In this document: in pieces, positions 9,085 to 17,548 of the stretch
Numbering within the stretch: position 1 is the stretch's first letter
Layout: every line of letters begins with the position of its first letter
DNA from: Mesorhizobium loti
Lineage (GTDB): Bacteria; Pseudomonadota; Alphaproteobacteria; Rhizobiales; Rhizobiaceae
Direction: 5' to 3'
Length of the DNA stretch: 64,000 nt
Assembly (NCBI RefSeq): GCF_013170705.1
Contig: NZ_CP033334.1
Span: 682,001-746,000, forward strand
Notes under the pieces: generated by a model
Database searches by the model: none
Told to the model about the DNA's origin: nothing
The model's input: only the letters and a program-made list of their open reading frames with translations
Program-made: the position numbers and the translations under genes

Positions 9085-9693
9085 CTACAAATGGTCTTCA
9101 AGCGTCACGCCGGCATCGCGCATGCGCCGCAGCATGGCATCAAGCGAGCCGTTGAGGTCGATGCCACGGCAGGCATCGAGCCGGACGGTGGTTTTGAAAC
9201 CCTGGCTGACGGCATCCAGCGCCGAAAAGCCGACGCAGAAATCGGTCGCCAGGCCGACCAGGGTCAAACTGTCGATGCCGCGCTCCCTGAGATAGCCGGC
9301 GAGACCCGTCGGCGTCGTGTGGTCGTTCTCGAAGAACGCCGAATAGCTGTCGATCGCTGGGCGAAATCCCTTGCGGATGACGAGCTCGGCCTTGGTCCAG
9401 GCAAGGCCGGAATGGAAATCCGAGCCGAGGCTGCCCTGGATGCAATGGTCCGGCCACAGCGTCTGCTGGCCATAGGGCATCTCGATCATGGTGAAGGGCT
9501 GCGCGCCCGGATGGCTGGAGGCAAAGCTCGAATGGCCGGCCGGGTGCCAGTCCTGCGTCAACACGACATGGTCGGTCCGCCGGATCATGTCGTTGACCAG
9601 CGGCACGATCTCGTCGCCGCCGGTCACGGCCAACGCGCCGCCCGGGCAAAAGTCGTTCTGCAGGTCGATGACAACAAGCGCTTCGTCGGCCAT
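9085..9693 (-). CDS. pncA: Nicotinamidase (bifunctional nicotinamidase/pyrazinamidase)
   Basis: 202 residues from the ATG at 9693, preceded by GGGAAGG. The isochorismatase-fold nicotinamidase hydrolyses nicotinamide to nicotinate and ammonia. Visible active-site elements are the Asp of VIDLQNDFCPGG (residue about 10), the metal-binding DWHPAGHSSF region, the Lys of ELVIRKGF and the catalytic Cys of LATDFCVG. The gene is divergent from the Mo-hydroxylase operon that starts at 9968, so it shares that promoter region. The nicotinate it makes could feed either pncB or the neighbouring putative nicotinate-oxidising enzymes. Confidence 0.94.
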   Translation of the reverse strand: MADEALVVIDLQNDFCPGGALAVTGGDEIVPLVNDMIRRTDHVVLTQDWHPAGHSSFASSHPGAQPFTMIEMPYGQQTLWPDHCIQGSLGSDFHSGLAWTKAELVIRKGFRPAIDSYSAFFENDHTTPTGLAGYLRERGIDSLTLVGLATDFCVGFSALDAVSQGFKTTVRLDACRGIDLNGSLDAMLRRMRDAGVTLEDHL

Positions 9694-9859
9694 GCGGCTT
9701 CCTTCCCTCTGTCTCGATGCCGCTGTTGCGACCGGAGGCAGAAACTTGACCAGATGGCCGGCCGCGTCAACCTCCGAAGGCGTAACAATCTCGTTGCATG
9801 CGGCCCGACAGGGACGACACCCCCAAACTCTGGCTTTGACAATTTCCACCGGCTTGATA

Positions 9860-9877
9860 TCATTTGCATACGAATGA
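9860..9877. promoter_or_regulatory. 18-bp palindrome, candidate MarR operator
   Basis: TCATTTGCATACGAATGA is a near-perfect palindrome; only two symmetric base pairs break the symmetry. It lies in the 274-base divergent gap between pncA and the Mo-hydroxylase operon, about 90 bases before the first start codon. A second dyad (CCGGTT-CGA-AACCGG, 9882-9896) follows immediately. MarR proteins bind palindromes of this size, and a MarR gene ends this same operon, so autoregulation by that protein is the likely reading. Confidence 0.5.
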
Positions 9878-9967
9878 ATTTCCGGTTCGAAACCGGCAAC
9901 ATGATCCCGGGGGAAAATCCTGGGAGGGCCAAATTCGTGGAAGGCCCGCTCTCTGGGAAGGCAAAGC

Positions 9968-10828
9968 GTGATCCGTTACGCGAAACCCACCACGGTCGAT
10001 GAGGCGCTCGCGCTGCTTGGCGAGGACGCCTGGCGCATCCTCGCCGGCGGTACGGATTTCTATCCGGCACAAGGCACGAAGCCGTTCCGCGACAATGTCC
10101 TCGACATCAATGGCCTCACCGCGCTGCGCGGCATCGCCGAGACGGATGACCACTTTGTCATCGGTGCGCGCACGACATGGAGCGACCTAATCCGCCATCC
10201 CTTGCCGCCTGCCTTCGATGCGCTGAAACAGGCCGCGCGCGAGGTCGGCTCGCCGCAAATCCAGAACGTCGCCTCGGTCGCGGGCAATCTCTGCAACGCC
10301 TCGCCGGCCGCCGATGGCGTGCCGGGCCTGCTCGTGCTCGATGCCGAAGTCGAACTGCGTTCGGCAACAGTGACGCGCTACCTGCCCTTGCCGGATTTCG
10401 TTCTCGGCAACCGCCGCACGGCCCTGCAAGCTGGGGAAATGGTCAGCGCCATCCGCGTGCCGAAGCCCTCTACAACGGGCACGTCGGCTTTCGTCAAGCT
10501 CGGCGCACGGCGCTATCTCGTCATTTCCATAGCTATGGTGGCGGCGCGCCTGGTCGTCGAGAACGGCACAGTGACCGAAGCGGCCATCGCCGTCGGCTCG
10601 TGCTCGGCAGTCGCCAGGCGCCTTGCCGGCGTCGAGGCGGCGCTGCTCGGATTGCCTGTGGATCACCGGCTCGGCGATGCGGTCCAGTCCGCACCGATCA
10701 CGGAACTGTCGCCGATCGCCGACGTGCGCGGCAGCGCGGAATACCGGCTCGACGCTGTGCGCGAGATTGTCGCCCGCGCCGTGCTGACGGCCGCCGGCCT
10801 GACGAACGATAACATGGTGGCGGCATGA
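9968..10828 (+). CDS. FAD-binding subunit of a xanthine-dehydrogenase-family molybdenum hydroxylase
   Basis: 286 residues from a GTG at 9968, with GGGAAGG seven bases ahead. CoxM/XdhB-like FAD domain: the [10 protein letters not shown] loop near residue 24 and the [22 protein letters not shown] region (about 101-122, written here only as a region) correspond to the flavin-contacting glycine-rich loops of the family, and a CO-dehydrogenase flavoprotein C-terminal domain follows. It carries electrons from the FeS clusters to an acceptor. Its stop overlaps the start of the FeS/Mo gene (ATGA), so the two subunits are coupled. In a nicotinate pathway this would be the NdhF equivalent; the substrate is inferred from context only. 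Confidence 0.88.
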   Translation: MIRYAKPTTVDEALALLGEDAWRILAGGTDFYPAQGTKPFRDNVLDINGLTALRGIAETDDHFVIGARTTWSDLIRHPLPPAFDALKQAAREVGSPQIQNVASVAGNLCNASPAADGVPGLLVLDAEVELRSATVTRYLPLPDFVLGNRRTALQAGEMVSAIRVPKPSTTGTSAFVKLGARRYLVISIAMVAARLVVENGTVTEAAIAVGSCSAVARRLAGVEAALLGLPVDHRLGDAVQSAPITELSPIADVRGSAEYRLDAVREIVARAVLTAAGLTNDNMVAA

Positions 10829-13818
10829 ACCAGCTTCCGTCTGAAGTGACTGCGGCCCTGCCCGATCTGGGCGGAGGCACGCCCGACCTCGGCCTTGAAC
10901 GCGCCGACATTGCCTTCGCGGTCAATGGCGACGCCGTCCTGGTCAATGTGCCGCCGCTGCGCCGGCTGTCACAGGTGCTGCGCGACGAATTGCGGCTCAC
11001 CGGCACCAAGGTCGGCTGCGATGCCGGCGATTGCGGCGCCTGCACGGTGCTGGTCGATGGCGAGCCTGTCTGCGCCTGCCTGATGCCGGCGGCGTCCGCC
11101 GCCGGCACCGCGGTGACGACGGTTGAGGGGCTGGCCAACGGCAGGCTGTCGGCGTTGCAGGCCTCTTTCCTTGCCCACGGCGCGGCGCAATGCGGCATCT
11201 GCACGCCCGCGCTGCTGGTCGCGGCGACCGCATTGCTGGACAGGAAGCCCAGCCCTACCGAGCCCGAAGTGCAGGATGCGCTGGGTGGCATTCTCTGTCG
11301 CTGCACCGGCTACCGGAAGATCATCGCGGCGGTGATGGATGCCGGGCGGTTCGAACCGTCAATGGATGGCGCTGCCCCTCATCCGCCTGCCGGCACCTTC
11401 TCCCCGTATAGGGACGGGGAGAAGGGACAAGCTCCAGCGTCGACGCCTCCCTCTCCCCGTCCCTTGCGGGGAGAGGGTAAGGGTGAGGGGCGGCATCAGC
11501 ATCATCATTTGGATCGCAACCTTGACCACAGAATGCCAACTTCAGGCCACGCCGTCGGCTCATCCCCAGTCCGGCTAGATGGAATCCCGAAGGTCACAGG
11601 CGACGAAAAGTTCGGCGGCGATTCCTTCCCTGCCGATGCACTTTCCATGCTGGTGGTCCGCTCGCCGCATTATCACGCCAGCTTTGCCTTTGGCGACCTC
11701 GATGGTTGGGCGAAGAGACACCCCGGCATCGCCGGTGTCTTCACGGCGGCCGACATACCGGGAAAGAACTGCTTCGGTGCGATCGGCCCGTTCGCCGATC
11801 AGCCGGCATTGGCCGAAGGACTTGCGCGGCTTCGCGGCGAGGCGGTGGCGCTGGTCGCCGGCGAGCGCGAGGCGATCCTTGATCTCGACCTGTCGGATTT
11901 CCCGGTCCACTGGACCGAATTGCCGTATTTCCTGCAATCTTGCGAAGCGCAGGCCGAAGGTGCGGCACGGATCCATGACAACCGCCCGGCCAACCTTCTG
12001 ATCACGGGCCTCGTCGAGCGCGGCGATCCCGAGGCGGCGCTTGCCGATGCCGCCCTCACCGTGAGCGGCGCCATCGAAACGTCCTATGTCGAGCACGCCT
12101 ATATCGAACCGGAAGCCGGCCATGCCTATCTGGATGGCGACACGCTGGTTGTCGTCGCGTGCACGCAGGCGCCCTACATGGACCGCGACGAGACGGCGAA
12201 GGTGCTTGGCCTTGCCGTCGACAAGGTGCGCATCGTGCCGACCGCGACCGGCGGCGGTTTCGGCTCGAAACTCGACGTTTCGCTGCAGCCGCTGATCGGC
12301 CTCGTGGCGCTGAAAACCGGCCGACCGGCGGCGCTGGCCTACACCCGCAATGAATCGATGACATCGACCACCAAGCGCCATCCGGCTGAGATGCGGGCGA
12401 CCATCGGCGTCGACGCCGAAGGCCATGTCACCGTCATGACCTTTGCCGGCGATTTCAACACCGGCGCCTATGCCAGCTGGGGCCCGACCGTTGCCAACCG
12501 AGTGCCGGTGCATGCGTCCGGACCCTATGCGACGCCCAACTATCGCGCCGAGGGCCGCGCCATCCATACGCATGGCCCGATCTCCGGCGCCTTCCGCGGC
12601 TTTGGCGTGCCGCAGGCGACCATCATGCAGGAAACGCTCTATGACGAGCTCGCCGGCAAGCTTGGCATCGATCGCCTCGATTTTCGTCTGAAAAACTGCC
12701 TTCGGAACGGCTCCGAAACGGTTACCGGGCAACGCCTGGAGTCCGGCGTCGGCATTGCCGAGTGCCTTGAGGCGCTGCGGCCGCATTGGGCGCGCGCGAC
12801 AGCCGACGCGGATGCGTTCAACGATGCCCACGCGGACAAAAAACGCGGCGTCGGCGTGGCCTCCTGCTGGTATGGCTGCGGCAACACCTCGCTGCCCAAT
12901 CCATCGACCATCCGGGTCGGCATCGCGGCCGACGGCACGGTCGTCCTGCACCAAGGCGCCGTCGATATCGGCCAGGGCTCCAACACCGTCATCACCCAGA
13001 TCTGCGCCGACGCGCTCGGCCTGCCGCTGGAGAAATTCCGGCTGAAGAGCGCCGATACGGCGATCAGCCCCGATGCCGGCAAGACTTCGGCCTCGCGCCA
13101 GACTTTCGTCACCGGCAAGGCGGCCGAGAAGGCCGGCCGCGCGTTGCGTGAGAACATCCTGCGCTTTGCCAATGTCTCGGAAAAGGCATCCCTCCAGCTG
13201 GATGGTGTGGCGATCGTCATCCGCGAGGGCGAGGCCGTACGCCGCATCGATCTCGCCTCGCTCGACGTCGATGCCGAAGGCTTCGTCTTCCGCGCCGAGG
13301 AGACCTACGATCCGCCGACGCTGCCGCTCGATGCCAAGGGCCAAGGCAAGCCCTATGCCGTGTACGGCTTCGGCGCGCAGATCGCCGAACTCGAGGTCGA
13401 TCTCAAGCTCGGCACGGTGAAGCTGCTGAAAATCACCGCCGCGCACGATGTCGGCAAGGCGATCAACCCGCTGCTGGTCGAAGGGCAGATCGAAGGCGGC
13501 ATCGCGCAAGGCATCGGCATGGCGCTGATGGAAGAATACATTCCCGGCCGGACCGAGAATTTGCACGACTATCTCATTCCGACCATAGGCGACGTGCCGC
13601 CGATCGAAACCATCCTGGTCGAGGTACCCGATCCGGAAGGCCCGTTCGGCGCGAAGGGGCTGGGTGAGCATGTGCTGATCCCGACCGCACCCGCGATCCT
13701 CAACGCCATCCGCCACGCCACCGGCGTTCTGGTCACCAGGATTCCGGCGACGCCGACGCGTCTGCGCGCTGGCATTCGTGAAAAAGATGGCATCCGCGAA
13801 AAGGAGGCACGCCGATGA
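10825..13818 (+). CDS. Fused 2Fe-2S and molybdopterin subunits of a xanthine-dehydrogenase-family hydroxylase (candidate nicotinate dehydrogenase)
   Basis: 997 residues. Residues about 28-175 form a CoxS-type 2Fe-2S domain with cysteines C65, C70 and C73 ([10 protein letters not shown]) and C123, C126, C158 and C160 (QCGIC, LCRC). Residues about 184-222 are a repeat-derived linker. From about 245 the CoxL-type molybdopterin domain begins ([19 protein letters not shown]) and contains family blocks [33 protein letters not shown] and near the end [12 protein letters not shown], whose Glu/Gly region includes the usual base-providing glutamate. Such enzymes hydroxylate N-heterocycles beside the ring nitrogen. 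Placed directly before a 6-hydroxynicotinate reductase gene, nicotinate is the obvious candidate. The tail contains a short tandem duplication ([11 protein letters not shown]) carrying the ribosome-binding site of the next gene. FeS and Mo modules are usually separate or fused without such a linker. Confidence 0.88.
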   Translation: MNQLPSEVTAALPDLGGGTPDLGLERADIAFAVNGDAVLVNVPPLRRLSQVLRDELRLTGTKVGCDAGDCGACTVLVDGEPVCACLMPAASAAGTAVTTVEGLANGRLSALQASFLAHGAAQCGICTPALLVAATALLDRKPSPTEPEVQDALGGILCRCTGYRKIIAAVMDAGRFEPSMDGAAPHPPAGTFSPYRDGEKGQAPASTPPSPRPLRGEGKGEGRHQHHHLDRNLDHRMPTSGHAVGSSPVRLDGIPKVTGDEKFGGDSFPADALSMLVVRSPHYHASFAFGDLDGWAKRHPGIAGVFTAADIPGKNCFGAIGPFADQPALAEGLARLRGEAVALVAGEREAILDLDLSDFPVHWTELPYFLQSCEAQAEGAARIHDNRPANLLITGLVERGDPEAALADAALTVSGAIETSYVEHAYIEPEAGHAYLDGDTLVVVACTQAPYMDRDETAKVLGLAVDKVRIVPTATGGGFGSKLDVSLQPLIGLVALKTGRPAALAYTRNESMTSTTKRHPAEMRATIGVDAEGHVTVMTFAGDFNTGAYASWGPTVANRVPVHASGPYATPNYRAEGRAIHTHGPISGAFRGFGVPQATIMQETLYDELAGKLGIDRLDFRLKNCLRNGSETVTGQRLESGVGIAECLEALRPHWARATADADAFNDAHADKKRGVGVASCWYGCGNTSLPNPSTIRVGIAADGTVVLHQGAVDIGQGSNTVITQICADALGLPLEKFRLKSADTAISPDAGKTSASRQTFVTGKAAEKAGRALRENILRFANVSEKASLQLDGVAIVIREGEAVRRIDLASLDVDAEGFVFRAEETYDPPTLPLDAKGQGKPYAVYGFGAQIAELEVDLKLGTVKLLKITAAHDVGKAINPLLVEGQIEGGIAQGIGMALMEEYIPGRTENLHDYLIPTIGDVPPIETILVEVPDPEGPFGAKGLGEHVLIPTAPAILNAIRHATGVLVTRIPATPTRLRAGIREKDGIREKEARR
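11375..11491. repeat. Palindromic repeat inserted in frame within the Mo-hydroxylase gene
   Basis: Bases 11375-11427 match the reverse complement of intergenic bases 17461-17513 at 52 of 53 positions. A second palindromic unit (CTCTCCCC...GGGGAGAG, about 11451-11475) and a terminal TAAGGGTGAGGGG complete an element whose ends are inverted (CCCCTCAT.. / ..GTGAGGGG). No stop arises in the translated frame, so about 39 residues rich in Pro, Gly, Arg and Ser are added between the FeS and Mo domains. Confidence 0.9.
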
Positions 13819-15356
13819 GCGAGCTTGCCGAGCGCTTCGAAACGCACGATCCCGGCGAGAAGCTGGTGGCGGAGAAGATCCGCTGCGATGCCTGCCCGGT
13901 CATGTGCTACATCGCAGATGGCCGCACCGGCGCCTGCGACCGCTACGGCAATGCCGGCGGCCGGATCGTACGGATGGACCCTCTGACCATCCTCGACCAC
14001 GCGGCCGAGACCGGCGCGGCGATCGTGCCTTTCGTCGCCGAAGGCGAGGCCTGGGACGGCGAGCTGGTCAACACCGGGCGCCGCTTCGTCACGGCAATAG
14101 GCGCCGGCACCACCTATCCCGACTACAAGCCGGCGCCGTTCATCGTCAGCCAGGAGGTCGAGGGCGTCGATCTCGTCACGGTCGTCACCGAAGGCATCTT
14201 TTCGTATTGCGGCGTCAAGGTGAAGATCGATACCGACCGTCATATCGGACCGGAAACGGCTGTTGTTCGGGCGGAGGGCGAGGCGATCGGCCATGTCACG
14301 ACAGGCGAATACGGCTCGCAAATGCTGTCGCTGGGCGGGGTGCATCACCTCACCGGCGGCTCCAAGGCCGAAGGCCGCGCCACCTGCGATGCGCTGCTCA
14401 ATCTGTGCAACCGCAAGCCGGTGGAACTGATCATCGACGGCGGTGCCACCATCATCGTCGAAGCCGGCAAACCACCTGTCATCGACGGCAAGCAGGAGCA
14501 CCGCATGCGCGTCGGCTGCGGCTCGGCGACGATCGGCATGTTCGCCACGCAATGGCGCGGGCTGGTCGACGAGGTGGTGGTGGTCGACGACCACATCACC
14601 GGCGTCGTTTCCGAGCATCAGGCCGGCAAGGTGCTGGGCTGGCAGGATACGGGGATCAAGATCATTGGCCGCCGCTCGACGCCGGGCCGCTATTTCAAGG
14701 TCTCCGAGCCGGGCCTCGGCTGGGGCGGCACCTCGATTTCCGACCCGCTGTCGATCCTTGGCGACTGGAACGCCAAGAAGGGCGCGCGGCCCGGCCTGTC
14801 GCTGCTGATGGTTTCGACCACAGGCGAACAATTCGCCTACTACGAACTCGACGACGAATTGAAGCCGGTCGAAAAACCGTTTCCCGAACGGCTGCGGAAG
14901 TCGGTCAATCTGATCGAGGACAATTGCGAGCCGGCGCTGTGTACCGTGCTGTTCATCGGCGGCGCCGGCGGTTCGCTGCGGGCCGGCGTCACCGAGAACC
15001 CGGTCAATCTCACCCGGTCTGTTCAAGGCCTGAAGACCTATGTGACGGTCGGCGGCGCGCCGGTCTATGTCTGGCCGGGCGGCGGCATCACGCTGATGGT
15101 CGATGTCACCAGGGTGCCGGAAGGCGCTTTCGGCTATGTGCCGACACCGGCGCTGGTGGCGCCGATCGAATTCACGCTGCGCCGCGACGACTATATCAGG
15201 CTTGGCGGCTACGAGGCCGAAATCCGCAGCGTCGAGGACATCGTCGCCAAGGGCGGCGAATACCTCAACCCACGTCGCGGAGCCGGCGCGCCGTCCGACA
15301 ATCCATGGCCGCCGCTCGCGCAATTGCGGCGTGCCGCCTCGAACGGAGCCGGATGA
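13815..15356 (+). CDS. 6-hydroxynicotinate reductase homologue
   Basis: 513 residues from the ATG at 13815, eight bases after AAGGAGG inside the tail of the previous gene and overlapping its stop. The N-terminus has CX2CX3CX9C (C24, C27, C31, C41), suited to an FeS cluster; Gly-rich blocks and the GGAT motif at residues 209-212 follow. The whole length matches my recollection of 6-hydroxynicotinate reductase of the Eubacterium barkeri nicotinate pathway, an FeS enzyme with covalent flavin that makes 1,4,5,6-tetrahydro-6-oxonicotinate. An equivalent reductive route is known from Azorhizobium. The later pathway enzymes (enamidase and onward) are not in this window, so the assignment rests on homology and on the Mo-hydroxylase directly upstream. 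Confidence 0.82.
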   Translation: MSELAERFETHDPGEKLVAEKIRCDACPVMCYIADGRTGACDRYGNAGGRIVRMDPLTILDHAAETGAAIVPFVAEGEAWDGELVNTGRRFVTAIGAGTTYPDYKPAPFIVSQEVEGVDLVTVVTEGIFSYCGVKVKIDTDRHIGPETAVVRAEGEAIGHVTTGEYGSQMLSLGGVHHLTGGSKAEGRATCDALLNLCNRKPVELIIDGGATIIVEAGKPPVIDGKQEHRMRVGCGSATIGMFATQWRGLVDEVVVVDDHITGVVSEHQAGKVLGWQDTGIKIIGRRSTPGRYFKVSEPGLGWGGTSISDPLSILGDWNAKKGARPGLSLLMVSTTGEQFAYYELDDELKPVEKPFPERLRKSVNLIEDNCEPALCTVLFIGGAGGSLRAGVTENPVNLTRSVQGLKTYVTVGGAPVYVWPGGGITLMVDVTRVPEGAFGYVPTPALVAPIEFTLRRDDYIRLGGYEAEIRSVEDIVAKGGEYLNPRRGAGAPSDNPWPPLAQLRRAASNGAG

Positions 15357-16240
15357 TGGACGGCCCGCAAGTCCACTGGCTGCAGGACGGCAAGCGGCTG
15401 CACCTCAACCACGGGCCGATCGACCTGATCGTCGAGGCCTTTGGCGAGGCGGACGAGTGTCGTGCCGCCTACGCCCAGGCTGTCGCGCGCTTCCAGACGA
15501 TCCTGATCGAGTTGGTCAAGGAGCTTCCCGAATTGCGGCTCCCGGCATTTTTCCTGCGGCCGCGTGCCTTTGACGGCCCGACGGCGCGCCGCATGGAAGC
15601 CGCCGTCATGCCCTTGGCGGAATGCTTCATAACACCGATGGCGGCCGTTGCAGGATCGGTAGCCGACGAAATGCTCGCCGCATTGCTTGCCGGCCGCCGG
15701 CTCGATCGCGCCTATGTCAACAATGGCGGCGACAGCGCTCTTCACATCGGCACGGGCCAATCGATCGGTCTGGCGGTCGCCGGCACCGGCAATGGCATCG
15801 CCGACCGGATCACGATCCGCGCGGAAGACGGCGTTCGCGGCGTTGCCACCAGCGGCTGGCGCGGCCGGTCCTTTTCGCTCGGCATCGCCGACGCCGTCAC
15901 GGTGCTGGCGCGGACCGGCGCAGAGGCCGATGCGGCGGCGACGCTCATCGCCAACGCGGTCGACCTACCCGGCAATCCCGCCATCAAGCGCACTCCGGCA
16001 CAGGAGCTGTCGCCCGACAGCGATCTCGGCGCGCGGCTGGTGACACAAGCCGTCGGCACACTGGCATTTGGCGAAGTGGCACAGGCGCTGGACAATGGCC
16101 TTGCCGTCGCCGAAGATTTTCGCCGGCGCGGGCTGATTGCCGCATCGGCACTGTTTCTTGGCGGTGAGGCCCGCATCAGTGGCTCGGTTGCACTTTCCGC
16201 GCCCAACAAACATACGAGGGAGGAAATTGCCCATGCCTGA
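15353..16240 (+). CDS. UPF0280 family protein, ApbE-like (possible flavin transferase)
   Basis: 295 residues; the start overlaps the previous stop (ATGA at 15353-15356). The protein matches the UPF0280 family, whose known structure resembles the flavin transferase ApbE. Blocks YVNNGGDSALHIGTGQ (about 121-136) and RGVATSGWRGRSFSLGIADAV (quoted to indicate the region about 160-180) correspond to the ApbE NxGGD and GIATSG regions, including the aspartates and threonine that line the FAD pocket. ApbE attaches FMN covalently to Thr or Ser. Since the reductase encoded immediately upstream belongs to a family with covalent flavin, this protein may be its maturation factor; that is an inference. Confidence 0.75.
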   Translation: MMDGPQVHWLQDGKRLHLNHGPIDLIVEAFGEADECRAAYAQAVARFQTILIELVKELPELRLPAFFLRPRAFDGPTARRMEAAVMPLAECFITPMAAVAGSVADEMLAALLAGRRLDRAYVNNGGDSALHIGTGQSIGLAVAGTGNGIADRITIRAEDGVRGVATSGWRGRSFSLGIADAVTVLARTGAEADAAATLIANAVDLPGNPAIKRTPAQELSPDSDLGARLVTQAVGTLAFGEVAQALDNGLAVAEDFRRRGLIAASALFLGGEARISGSVALSAPNKHTREEIAHA

Positions 16241-16817
16241 GTTTCCGATCCGCAAGGTCGCGGTGCTGAGCGAAGAGATCTTTCATGAGGGCGGACCGGT
16301 CGCGGACGTACCGCGCCGGCGGGCGGCGGCCATGGCCGTGGTCAAGAACCCGTTCGCGGGGCGCTATGTCGAGGATCTGCAGAGCGCGATGGACGATCTG
16401 AAGCCGCTCGGCCTGCTGCTCTGCGACCGGCTGATCGCGGCGCTCGGCGGCGATGTGAAGCGGATCGACGGCTACGGCAAGGGCGCCATCGTCGGCACGG
16501 CGGGCGAACTGGAACACGGCGCGCTCTGGCATGTGCCGGGCGGCTACGCCATGCGCGAGCGGCTCGGCGACGCCAAGGCGATCGTGCCATCGGCGAAGAA
16601 GGTCGGCGCCTTCGGTTCGAAGCTCGACGTACCGCTGGGCCACATCAACGCCGCCTATGTGCGCAGCCATTTCGATGCCATGGAAGTCGGCATCAGCGAC
16701 GGCCCGCGTCCCGACGAGATCCTGTTTTGCCTCGCCATGACCTGCGGCCCGCGCGTCCACAACCGCATGGGTGGCCTTGCGGCCGACGACATCAAGGCCT
16801 GGGACGGGTTGCGGTGA
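16233..16817 (+). CDS. Amino acid synthesis family protein (PF06684-like, DUF1185)
   Basis: 194 residues from the ATG at 16233 (GAGGGAGGAA upstream), overlapping the UPF0280 stop by eight bases. The sequence matches the small 'amino acid synthesis' family: KNPFAGRYVEDL near residue 35 and GSKLDVPLGHINAAYVRSH near 130 are its typical conserved stretches. No experimentally established reaction is known to me for this family. Its place inside the putative nicotinate operon suggests a role in processing a ring-opened or reduced nicotinate intermediate, but nothing in the sequence proves it. Confidence 0.75.
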   Translation: MPEFPIRKVAVLSEEIFHEGGPVADVPRRRAAAMAVVKNPFAGRYVEDLQSAMDDLKPLGLLLCDRLIAALGGDVKRIDGYGKGAIVGTAGELEHGALWHVPGGYAMRERLGDAKAIVPSAKKVGAFGSKLDVPLGHINAAYVRSHFDAMEVGISDGPRPDEILFCLAMTCGPRVHNRMGGLAADDIKAWDGLR

Positions 16818-17275
16818 ACGGCGAGGACAATCTGCTCAAGCTGGTCGAGGCCGAAGAGCCTGAGGAACATGACTACCTCCTCCAGGAACAGGTCGGCTTC
16901 ATCCTGCGCAAGGCGCACCAGCGCCACGTGTCTATCTTCGCCGCGCATATAGGCGACCTGACGCCGCCGCAATTCGCGGCGCTGGCCAAGCTGCGCGATG
17001 TCGGCGAGACCTCGCAAAACCAGCTCGGCACGCTGATCGCGATGGACGCGGCGACGGTGAAGGGCGTGATCGACCGCCTGAAGGCGCGCGGCCTGGTAGA
17101 GCTTTCCAGGCATGAGGTCGACAAAAGGCGGCTGCTGGTCAATCTGACCGCCGAGGGTCGCGATGCGATCGAACGGCTGATCCCGCTGGCCCGCGAAATC
17201 ACCAGGGAAACGCTGGCGCCGCTCTCGGCCAAGGAGATCGCCACGTTCACAAAGCTGCTGGCGAAGCTGGCGTAG
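16814..17275 (+). CDS. MarR-family transcriptional regulator of the Mo-hydroxylase operon
   Basis: 153 residues from a GTG at 16814 that overlaps the previous stop (GTGA). The winged helix-turn-helix is clear: LTPPQFAALAKLRDVGETSQNQLG then AATVKGVIDRLKARGLVELSRHEVDKRRL, which holds the recognition helix and wing. MarR proteins commonly sense aromatic acids and lift repression of catabolic genes. As last gene of the cluster it would be co-expressed with its targets; the palindrome at 9860-9877 is the best operator candidate. Nicotinate or 6-hydroxynicotinate would be the natural ligand to test. Confidence 0.85.
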   Translation: MNGEDNLLKLVEAEEPEEHDYLLQEQVGFILRKAHQRHVSIFAAHIGDLTPPQFAALAKLRDVGETSQNQLGTLIAMDAATVKGVIDRLKARGLVELSRHEVDKRRLLVNLTAEGRDAIERLIPLAREITRETLAPLSAKEIATFTKLLAKLA

Positions 17276-17346
17276 GTGCGGACCTCAGCTTGCGGAAGCT
17301 GGTCACCGAAGCGATTGAGTTGAGTAGAATTGGTTGGTCTGCGCTG

Positions 17347-17513
17347 CCCCTCATTGTCCTGCCGGACATTTCTCCCCGTTTAGGGACGGGGAGAAAGACG
17401 CTGTCATCAACGGCTTCGCCAGTCGCCAGCATTGCAAATGGGCGCCGGCTTCACCACAGCTCCCTTCTCCCCGTCACTATACGGGGAGAAGGTGCCGGCA
17501 GGCGGATGAGGGG
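17347..17513. repeat. Intergenic palindromic repeat, sister of the in-gene copy at 11375-11427
   Basis: Two inverted units, 17347-17400 (CCCCTCATT... with TCTCCCCGTTTAGGGACGGGGAGA) and 17461-17513, lie in the 273-base gap between the MarR gene and the convergent sugar-binding-protein gene. The right unit is the reverse complement of 11375-11427 apart from one base. Each unit can form a stem of about ten base pairs and may also serve as a bidirectional transcript end. Confidence 0.88.
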
Positions 17514-17548
17514 CCGCGCCAGCCGACGCCGCCTCAAGCTCCACTATC

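Noticed and set aside
7836..9155. A 439-codon plus-strand frame opposite the antiporter gene
   Set aside because: The sequence is Arg/Gln/Asp-rich shadow composition, while the minus strand encodes a clear NhaD-like membrane protein.
11575..13716. A 713-codon open frame on the minus strand opposite the Mo-hydroxylase gene
   Set aside because: It has no recognisable family, codon composition is that of a GC-rich shadow, and the plus-strand frame has complete catalytic motifs.
10825..13818. A frameshift or disruption of the Mo-hydroxylase gene by the repeat
   Set aside because: The frame runs through the insert with no stop, and both flanking domains are complete.
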